NCBI GenBank assembly: GCA_000500915.1
Contig: AYNO01000014.1
Location: 1-38,250 of the forward strand
Length of the DNA: 38,250 nucleotides
Direction: 5' to 3'
Source: Rhodobacter sp. CACIA14H1
GTDB taxonomy: Bacteria; Pseudomonadota; Alphaproteobacteria; Rhodobacterales; Rhodobacteraceae
Position numbers and translations under genes: made by a program. The notes below the pieces were generated by a model that worked only from the letters and a program-made list of their open reading frames with translations, had not been told where the DNA came from and ran no database searches. Of the stretch, positions 32,544 to 38,250 are shown piece by piece; position 1 is the stretch's first letter; each line of letters starts with the position of its first letter.

Positions 32544-33620
32544 TCACGCCCCGAGGAGCAGCGCCGTCCCGATCCCGCCGGCCGAGGCGATGGCGGCGAG
32601 TCCGTGGCCTGCGGTCAGGTCATGGAACAGCCGCGTGGCAAGGATCGCCCCCGACGCGCCGATGGGATGGCCCCGCGCCAGTGCGCCGCCCTTGGGATTG
32701 GTGATCTGCGGGTCAAGCCTCGCGCCCTGCACGCAGGCGATGGCCTGCACGGCATAGGCTTCCATGATTTCGGCCTGTGCAGGACGGCGGGCGTGAGGCC
32801 GGCATCGGCCAGCACCTTGGCGATGGCGGCGACGGGGGCGAGTCCGGGTTCCCAGGGGATGCCGCCAAGCGTCGCGCCGCCGAGGATGCGCAGGGCGCGG
32901 GGGGCACGGGCGGCGATGCGGCCGGAGACCACCAGCGTCAGGGCGGCGGCATCGGCGGCGACGGCGGTGTTGGCGGCGGTGATGTCTCCGGCCACCGGTC
33001 TGGCGCGGGCGGCGAGTTGCGGGGTCAGGTGGCGGGGGAAGGCGTCGGCGGCCAGCCCCGCGACGGGGGTGATTTCGGCGGACAGGTCGGCGGCCAGTGC
33101 CTTGGCGTGGCTGCGGGCGGCCCATGCGTCGGCCTCGGCCCGCGTGATGCCAAGGCGGGTGGCGAGGCGTGCTGCCGCCTCGGCCATGGGCGGGTCGCGG
33201 TCGGGCCAGGGGGTGAAGGGGGCCTGATCGTAGGGCTCCGCCTCGCCCGGTCTGCGGCGGTCGGGGCGGTGGAATAGCTTTCCGCGCCGCCTGCGACGAC
33301 GACCTCGGCAAGGCCCGACAGGATCAGGGCGCGGGCCAGAAGGAGGGCGTCCAGCCCGCCCGCGCATTGGCGGTCGATGGTCAGGCCCGCGACGCGGTCG
33401 GGCAGGCCTGCCGCAAGGGCAAGGCGGCGGGCGGGATTGCCGCCTTCGCCGATGGCGTTGGACAGGATGACCTCGTCCACCTGATCGGGAGCGATGCCGG
33501 CGCTGGCCAGAAGGTCGTTCAGGACGGGGCGGCGATGTCCACCGCCGACAGGGCGCGGAACGCCCCGCCACGGGGGGCGACGGCGCTGCGGCGGGCGGCG
33601 ATGACATGGGCTGTGGTCAT
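32544..33620 (-). pseudogene. Thiolase family gene broken by three 1-nt losses
   Basis: Pieces in three frames join into one thiolase of about 360 residues. Frame 1 from ATG 33620 (MTTAHVIAARRSAVAPRGGAF) shifts at a G4 run at 33526-33529. Frame 2 holds the nucleophile region LTIDRQCAGGLDALLLARAL and shifts at the G4 run 33265-33268. Frame 3 runs to about 32780, where another single-base loss leads to the end with GHPIGASGAILATRLF. The usual NEAF is MEAY, and the last catalytic Cys is replaced near ASAGGIG, so it was already atypical. Overlaps the ligase stop (ATGA). Confidence 0.85.
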
Positions 33621-34857
33621 GGCAGTTCCGCCGCGAGTCGGGTCAGGTCGGGTTTGCCCGAGGCGGTGACGGGCCAGTCACCGCGCCAGTGGAGGTGGCG
33701 GGGCGCCTTGAGCGGGCCGAGGCGGGCGCGGGCGGCGCGGAGGATGGCGTCTTCCTGCGCGGGGTCGCCCGTGCAGACGGCAATCAGGACATGGCCGCGC
33801 ATCAGGTCGGGGCGGGGCAGCACGGCGCAGCGGGTGATGCCGGGCAGGGTGGCGAGGAAGGTTTCGATTTCCTCTGGAAAGACGTTCTGGTCGGCCACCG
33901 TGACCATGCGCCCCGCGCGTCCGGCGAGGAACAGGTATCCGGCGCGGTCCTGCCAGCCCATTTCGCCCACGGACAGCCAGCCCTGGCGCTTCAGCGCGGG
34001 AAGGTGGCGGCGGTCGGCGTAGCGGTCGCAGAGATAGGGGGATCTGACCCAGACCTCGCCCAGGGCATCGGGGGGAGGGGGGTGCCGCCCGCATCGCGGA
34101 TCTCCAGCGTCACGCCGGGATAGGGGCGACCGACGGAGCCTTCGGGTGTGTCGCGGTCGGTCAGGGTGACGAAGGAGGCTTCCGCCGCACCGTAGAATTC
34201 GCGGATCTCGGCGCGGGGGGCGAGGGCGGCGAGGGCGGCGCGGAGGGTGGCGTCGAGTTTCGACCCGCCTACGAGGATCAGGCGGAGGGCCGGCAGGGGC
34301 GTGCCTGCCGTTTCGGCCAGAAGGCGGAGCTGGGCGGGCGTGGCGTAGAGGATTTCGACGGCGCGGTCGGCAAGGGCGCGGTGCTGCGCGTCGGGGCGCA
34401 GCGCGGCGAGGAGGTGGGTTTCCGCGCCGAGGCAGGCCCCTTCCAGTGCGCCGTAGAGGGAAAGGGAATGGACCATCCGGCCAAGGACGGCGGTTCTGGT
34501 GCCGGGGGTGATGGAGAAGAGGCGGGCATTGACGGCGAAGGAGGCGCACCAGCTGCGCTGGCTGCGGCGGATGCGGCGGGGTGTGCCGGTGGAGCCGGAG
34601 GTGAGCGTCTCGAAGGCGGGTCGCCTGCCGGGGCCGGGCGGAGGCAGGTCGGGCGCGCCGATGCGGAAGGGCAGGCCGAGCGCCGCGCGGTGGAGGGCGG
34701 CGGTGATGGCTGCGGTGCAGGGGGTATCGGCGATGGTGGCGGGGGTGTCGGTGGCCAAGTCGGGGGCCGCCTCGGCGGGGTGGCCGTCGGGGCCGATCAG
34801 CCGCGCCTGCGGGTGCGGGGTGAAGCGGTCGGGCAGGCTGCGGCGCGGGCGGGGCAT
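33617..34857 (-). pseudogene. Short AMP-dependent acyl-CoA ligase gene with a 1-nt frameshift
   Basis: From ATG 34857 (MPRPRRSLPDRF) the frame holds the adenylation motif LTSGSTGTPRRIRR, a VEILYATPAQLRLLAE segment and the FYGAAEASFVT core. It then leaves frame at a C run (34070-34075, one C short) after DAGGTPLPP. The next frame continues with ALGEVWVRSPYLCDRYADRR, QGWLSVGEMGWQDRAGYLFLAGRAGRMV and the C-terminal lysine region TASGKPDLTRLAAELP. Rejoined it is about 413 residues, shorter than usual acyl-CoA synthetases because the N-terminus is trimmed. Starts 1 bp after the aldolase stop and overlaps the thiolase. Confidence 0.85.
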
Positions 34858-34858
34858 G

Positions 34859-35626
34859 TCAGCCCTCGCGGAAGGCCGAGGCAAGGCCGCGGGCGGATTG
34901 CGCCAGAAGCGCGATGTCCATGCCGACGGCGGTGAAGGTGGTGCCCCATTCCATGCAGCGCCGCGCGAAGGCGGGGTCCAGCGTCAGGATGCCCGCAGGC
35001 TTGCCCGCCGCCGTGATGGCGCGGATGGCGGTTTCGATGGCGGCGACCACCTCGGGGTGGCCGGAATTGCCCGGATGGCCCATGCTGGCGGCAAGGTCGG
35101 CGGGGCCGATGAACAGCCCGTCCACCCCGTCCACGGCGGCGATTTCGGGGATGCGGGACAGGGCTTCGGCGGTTTCCACCTGCAGGATGAGGCACAGCTC
35201 CTCTTCGGCGCGGAGATGGTAGCCCGCGACCTGACCGAAGACCGAGGCGCGGGTCATGCCCGCCACGCCGCGGATGCCGCGGGGCGCGTAGCGGATGGCG
35301 GCGACGGCGGCGCGGGCCTCCTCGGCCGTTTGGACATAGGGGATCACCAGCGTCTGCGCGCCGAGGTCGAGCAGGCGCTTGATCAGGACGGGGTCGTTGG
35401 CGGCGGGGCGGACGACGGCCTGCGTGCGGTAGGGTGCCATCGCCTGCATCATGGCCAGCGTGTCGGGGATGTCCGTCACGGCATGTTCGGTGTCGATCAC
35501 CACCCAGTCGAAGCCGCAGGTCGCCAGAAGTTCGGCCACCAGCGGGCCGGGGATGGAATTCCACAGCCCGATCTGCTGCCGCCCGTCCTTCAGCGCCCGC
35601 TTGAATCGGTTCTGCGGGAGCATCAT
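34859..35626 (-). CDS. HpcH/HpaI aldolase family protein
   Basis: 255 residues. Class II pyruvate-type aldolase (2,4-dihydroxyhept-2-ene-1,7-dioate aldolase group). Features: [30 protein letters not shown] (catalytic His), [19 protein letters not shown] (metal Glu) and [14 protein letters not shown] (metal Asp). Start overlaps the aroQ stop (ATGA). It cleaves or forms a 2-keto-acid adduct; the true substrate is not known. Its position between aroQ and the broken ligase suggests one operon. Confidence 0.9.
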   Translation of the reverse strand: MMLPQNRFKRALKDGRQQIGLWNSIPGPLVAELLATCGFDWVVIDTEHAVTDIPDTLAMMQAMAPYRTQAVVRPAANDPVLIKRLLDLGAQTLVIPYVQTAEEARAAVAAIRYAPRGIRGVAGMTRASVFGQVAGYHLRAEEELCLILQVETAEALSRIPEIAAVDGVDGLFIGPADLAASMGHPGNSGHPEVVAAIETAIRAITAAGKPAGILTLDPAFARRCMEWGTTFTAVGMDIALLAQSARGLASAFREG

Positions 35627-36063
35627 TTTGCCACCAGCGTCTTCATCCGGCGGAGCGCCAGACGGTAGCCTTCGGTCCCGAAGCCCGCGATCACCCCTTC
35701 GGCGCGGAGCGATACGTAGGAATGGTGGCGGAAGGCCTCGCGCTTGTGGACGTTGGAAATATGCACCTCCAGCACCGGGCCGTCGAAGGCGTTGAGCGCG
35801 TCGAGGATGGCGACCGAGGTGTGGGTATAGGCGGCTGGGTTGATGATGATGCCCGCGCCGTTGCCCCGCGCCTCGTGGATCCAGTCCACGAGCTGGCCTT
35901 CGTGGTTGGATTGCAGGAAGCGGATGGTCAGGCCCAGTTCCTCGGCCAGGGCGGCGCAGTCCTGTGCGACATCTTCCAGCGTCTCGCGCCCGTAGATGTC
36001 GGGCTGGCGCAGGCCGAGCAGGTTCAGGTTCGGGCCGTTCAGGATGTAGATGGGCTTGGGCAC
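35623..36063 (-). CDS. aroQ: Type II 3-dehydroquinate dehydratase
   Basis: 146 residues, normal length. Converts 3-dehydroquinate to 3-dehydroshikimate. Motifs: [19 protein letters not shown] with the catalytic tyrosine, [35 protein letters not shown], and [20 protein letters not shown] with the catalytic histidine. GGAGG precedes the start. Here it heads a small catabolic-looking operon rather than accBC, its more usual alphaproteobacterial neighbour, so it could be a second copy used in quinate or aromatic use. Confidence 0.95.
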   Translation of the reverse strand: MPKPIYILNGPNLNLLGLRQPDIYGRETLEDVAQDCAALAEELGLTIRFLQSNHEGQLVDWIHEARGNGAGIIINPAAYTHTSVAILDALNAFDGPVLEVHISNVHKREAFRHHSYVSLRAEGVIAGFGTEGYRLALRRMKTLVAK

Positions 36064-36112
36064 GGGCGGGCCTCCTGTTGGTCAGGACGGTTTACCCCCG
36101 CAGCGGGGCCGG

Positions 36113-36610
36113 TCACAAGTGTTGCGGGGCGCATTCGCCCCGCTGCGGATGCCGCTGCGGGCGCGGCGTTGCCGAAATGCCCCTGCCGCCGGCCGTCAGC
36201 GGGCGACCATGACCCGAGCAATGGGCGCGGCCCGCCACATCGGCGGCGACGGAGCCCAGCATCAGCCGCGACAGGCCGCGCTTGTCGCCGGTGCCCATGA
36301 CGATGCAGTCATAATCGCCGTTCTCGGCATATTGCACGATGGAGGGCCCGACCTCGCGGGCGACGAGCTGCACGGTGGCGGGGTCGGCATGGCCGTGCTG
36401 TTTCGCCAGCGTTTCGGCATCGCCCAGGATGCGGGCGATCTGGTCGTCGGTCCAGTGGTTGATGCGCGGGCTGCGGCCGGTTCCATGGGCCACGTTGATG
36501 GTGCAGATGGTCAGCGCCGCGCCGTATTTCGCGGCCAGTTCCACCGCCCGTTCGAGGGCGAGCGTGGAATGGTCGGTGCCGTCCACGGGGCAGAGGATCT
36601 TGCGGAACAT
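36113..36610 (-). CDS. Universal stress protein (UspA family), C-terminus altered by a frameshift
   Basis: 165 residues. The Usp fold is clear: FRKILCPVDGTDHSTLALERAVELAAKYGAAL and the ATP-loop VMGTGDKRGLSRLMLGSVAADVAGRAHC. Family members normally end with PVMVAR shortly after this. Here a 1-nt gain near 36211-36219 shifts the frame, adding about 35 unrelated residues; in the other frame VMVAR-stop is intact, ending at 36196. The core should still fold. An FnrL-like site lies 60 bp upstream, suggesting expression at low oxygen. Confidence 0.85.
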   Translation of the reverse strand: MFRKILCPVDGTDHSTLALERAVELAAKYGAALTICTINVAHGTGRSPRINHWTDDQIARILGDAETLAKQHGHADPATVQLVAREVGPSIVQYAENGDYDCIVMGTGDKRGLSRLMLGSVAADVAGRAHCSGHGRPLTAGGRGISATPRPQRHPQRGECAPQHL

Positions 36611-36669
36611 GGGTCGTCTCCTCGGTTCTTGCTGCGGGGACAGGATGGCATGGCGGGCCGTGGCCTGCC

Positions 36670-36683
36670 TTGACGCAGGTCAG
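36670..36683 (-). promoter_or_regulatory. FnrL/FNR-like site upstream of the universal stress gene
   Basis: TTGAC-GCAG-GTCAG matches TTGAY-N4-RTCAA at nine of ten positions. It is about 60 bp upstream of the stress gene start at 36610, a suitable place for activation when oxygen is low. Confidence 0.6.
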
Positions 36684-36719
36684 GCGGTTCCGGCGGAAAC
36701 CGACATGGCCGGAAACGCG

Positions 36720-36750
36720 GAAGGGCGCGGGAGGGGTTCCCGCGCCCTTC
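36720..36750 (-). terminator. Strong hairpin downstream of bioY
   Basis: GAAGGGCGCGGG (36720-36731) and CCCGCGCCCTTC (36739-36750) form a perfect 12-bp stem with a 7-nt loop, 40 bp after the bioY stop. There is no T-run, but the stem is very stable. Confidence 0.65.
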
Positions 36751-36789
36751 GGGGGCCGTGATCCGGGGGCGGGCAGAAGCCGCGCGGGG

Positions 36790-37332
36790 TCAGCTGCGCG
36801 ACAGCAGCACGCCGGGGCGCATCCGGGCGAGGCTGTGGGTGACGAGGCCCGCCAGCACCACCTTGATCATGTCGCCCGGCAGGAAGGCCGTGACCATCAG
36901 CGCGGCCTCGGCCATGGTCTTGTCCAGCATGACGGAGAGGCCGGTGATCCCGAAGGCATAGAGGACGACCACACCGCCCACCAATGCGCCGAGGCCCGCC
37001 GCCCAGCCCACGGGGGCGGGCAGGCGTTCCGTCACCAGACCCGCGACGAAGGCCGCGACGGGGAAGCCCACAAGGAAGCCCACGGTGGGCGAGGCGAAGA
37101 CGCCCAGACCGCCGCGTCCGCCGGACAGCAGCGGCAGGCCGATGGCGACCAGCAGCAGGAACAGCAGCACGGCCAGCGCCCCGCGCCTGGCGCCAAGGAC
37201 GGTGCCGCAGAGCATGATGCCAAGGCTCTGCGCCGTGATCGGCACGCCGAAGGGCAGCATGATCTGCGGCACGAAGCCCAGAACCGCGATCAGCGCGGCG
37301 AAGAGGGCGATGTGGGAAAGGCTGCGTTCCAT
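36790..37332 (-). CDS. bioY: Biotin transporter BioY (ECF S component)
   Basis: 180 residues with six hydrophobic helices. Binds biotin in the membrane. The family segments GVPITAQSLGIMLCGTVLGARRGALAVLLFLLLVAIGLPLLSGGRGG and SPTVGFLVGFPVAAFVAG are clear. It pairs with the EcfT-like BioN encoded 30 bp upstream. In Rhodobacter, BioY alone can take up biotin at lower affinity, and BioMN raises it. No BioM ATPase gene is next to it here. Confidence 0.95.
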   Translation of the reverse strand: MERSLSHIALFAALIAVLGFVPQIMLPFGVPITAQSLGIMLCGTVLGARRGALAVLLFLLLVAIGLPLLSGGRGGLGVFASPTVGFLVGFPVAAFVAGLVTERLPAPVGWAAGLGALVGGVVVLYAFGITGLSVMLDKTMAEAALMVTAFLPGDMIKVVLAGLVTHSLARMRPGVLLSRS

Positions 37333-37362
37333 GCTCTGACTCCTTTGGCGTGGCGGGCGCGT

Positions 37363-37962
37363 TTAACCCGCGCCGCCGCGTGCACGCAAGGCCTCTGCCA
37401 CGTGATCCGCATCGTCCAGCGTGGCAAGGGCGGCCGGGGTGACGATCCGCCAGCCGGGGCGGCGGGGGGACCGTGCGCGCCATGCGTCGGACAGCAGGGC
37501 AAGGCGGTCCGACAGCACGGGCACGAAACGGATGGCCAGCGCAATGGCCAGCGCCAGCCTGCGCGGCGGCAGGCCGATGCGGGCGAAGGGCGCGGCGAGG
37601 CGTTCGAGGATGGCGATCATGTCAGACAGCCGCGTCGTCATGGTGACAAGGTTCGCGGCGGCAAGGGCCGCGGTCAGGCGCAGCAGGATCGTCAGCCCGC
37701 CGCCGATGTCGCGGGTCCAGAGGTGCCAGAGCGCGATCACCAGCGCGAAGGGCCAGAGCGGGCGCAGCAGGCGCAGCGCATGGGCGGCGAAGGGCCACCC
37801 GCCGGGGATGTGCAGCAGGGCGATGGCGGCCAGCGCCACCGCAAGGGGCGCGGGGCTGTCCAGCCGGAACAGGACTACCGTCACCCCCGCCAGCGCCGCC
37901 AGTTTCGCCCCGGCGGGCAGGCGGTGGTAGGGCGTCTGCACGGGCGAGGTGAGGGCGAGCAT
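37363..37962 (-). CDS. bioN: BioN, EcfT-type transmembrane component of the biotin ECF transporter
   Basis: 199 residues. Start ATG 37962 has GGAAGGA upstream; a longer in-frame start at 38190 lies across the hypothetical gene and is not preferred. About four hydrophobic segments lie in the first 150 residues. The EcfT cytoplasmic coupling motifs are visible as SDAWRARSPRR and EALRARG, which dock on the ATPases. It passes ATP energy to BioY. The usual first gene, bioM, is absent immediately upstream. Confidence 0.88.
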   Translation of the reverse strand: MLALTSPVQTPYHRLPAGAKLAALAGVTVVLFRLDSPAPLAVALAAIALLHIPGGWPFAAHALRLLRPLWPFALVIALWHLWTRDIGGGLTILLRLTAALAAANLVTMTTRLSDMIAILERLAAPFARIGLPPRRLALAIALAIRFVPVLSDRLALLSDAWRARSPRRPGWRIVTPAALATLDDADHVAEALRARGGAG

Positions 37963-38002
37963 CGGCGTCCTTCCGGATGGGTGCTGCCTGAATAACCCCT
38001 GA

Positions 38003-38030
38003 TGGCGACGAGGGGGAGTCCCCCCGTCAC
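38003..38030. terminator. Imperfect GC-rich hairpin between the small gene and bioN
   Basis: GACG-A-GGGGG and CCCCC-C-GTC can pair around AGT, giving a hairpin with one mismatch, between the hypothetical gene and bioN. No T-run. Confidence 0.35.
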
Positions 38031-38054
38031 CGCCTGCCGCCCTTTGGGATGCCC

Positions 38055-38246
38055 TCAGACGTGCGGAGGACGGGGCGTCCGGCGCAGAAGGCTGCGCAAC
38101 CGGTCGCGCAGCCCGGCCCAAAGTCCGGTGGCGGGCGCGGCGGCGATCTGGCGGCGGGACAGGCCGGCGGCCTGGATATGGATGTGGCACATGGCGCGGT
38201 CCAGCATCAGGGGGGACAGCCGCCCTGCGGGGAAACAGGGCGGCAT
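38055..38246 (-). CDS. Possible small protein, function unknown
   Basis: 63 residues, start ATG 38246, close to the window edge. Contains MLDRAMCHIHIQAAGLSRRQIAAAP and a basic helical end GLRDRLRSLLRRTPRPPHV. I do not recognise a family, and no ribosome site can be judged because the window ends just upstream. It occupies the place where bioM would be expected. Could be a real short gene or chance. Confidence 0.4.
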   Translation of the reverse strand: MPPCFPAGRLSPLMLDRAMCHIHIQAAGLSRRQIAAAPATGLWAGLRDRLRSLLRRTPRPPHV

Positions 38247-38250
38247 GGGG

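Noticed and set aside
34797-35564. Alternative minus-strand frame of 255 codons over the HpcH/HpaI gene
   Set aside because: The other frame gives a complete aldolase with all catalytic motifs; this one is arginine-rich shadow.

Overview
The window looks like chromosomal DNA of a high-GC alphaproteobacterium, most likely Rhodobacterales (Rhodobacter/Paracoccus relatives). The main indications are the ribBA-ribH-nusB order, a tRNA-His with the alphaproteobacterial identity pattern (no G-1, G1.U72, A73), a GTTC-N7-GTTC LexA box before mmcB, an FnrL-like site before a universal stress gene, and a SigF/NrsF sigma/anti-sigma pair. No insertion sequence, phage module or CRISPR array was seen. Several genes are broken.

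Layout. 1-2.65 kb: a TetR gene (running off the left edge) divergent from a MATE efflux gene, with two near-identical palindromic operators between them, then a D-lyxose isomerase gene and a 26-bp palindromic repeat. 2.67-7.5 kb: an L,D-transpeptidase lipoprotein, ribBA-ribH-nusB, a small membrane protein, SOS-controlled mmcB, a small convergent gene and tRNA-His(GTG). 7.5-8.3 kb: repeats and the fossil of a type II NADH dehydrogenase. 8.3-11.1 kb: a TetR gene divergent from a trimethylamine-dehydrogenase-like flavoprotein.

11.2-16.1 kb is the most interesting block. It is a compact eight-gene bufferin operon: precursor bufA (DUF2282), MNIO enzyme bufB (DUF692), partner bufC (DUF2063), DoxX-type bufD, a CcdA-like thiol transporter, a periplasmic thioredoxin, an ECF sigma factor and its NrsF-type (DUF1109) membrane anti-sigma factor. 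A GTAACG-N16-CGAAC promoter precedes bufA, and a perfect 10-bp stem-loop separates bufA from bufB. The layout suggests a self-regulating copper-stress locus that makes a cysteine-modified metal-binding peptide, with its own periplasmic redox supply.

16.1-22.7 kb: a TetR gene divergent from an RND efflux pair, with tandem operators, then a fucose-isomerase-like gene. 22.8-26.4 kb: an arsenate cluster (arsR-arsC fusion, GAPDH, arsJ) divergent from an OsmC-like gene. 26.4-36.1 kb: an uncharacterised catabolic block containing an aldehyde dehydrogenase, a luciferase-like monooxygenase with its flavin reductase, an alpha/beta hydrolase, DUF1185, a GntR regulator, DUF1330, a thiolase, an AMP ligase, an HpcH/HpaI aldolase and aroQ. 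DUF1185, the thiolase and the ligase each carry one or more 1-nt losses, mostly in C/G runs, and the downstream usp gene has a 1-nt gain. 36.1-38.2 kb: a universal stress protein and the biotin transporter genes bioY and bioN, with no bioM next to them.
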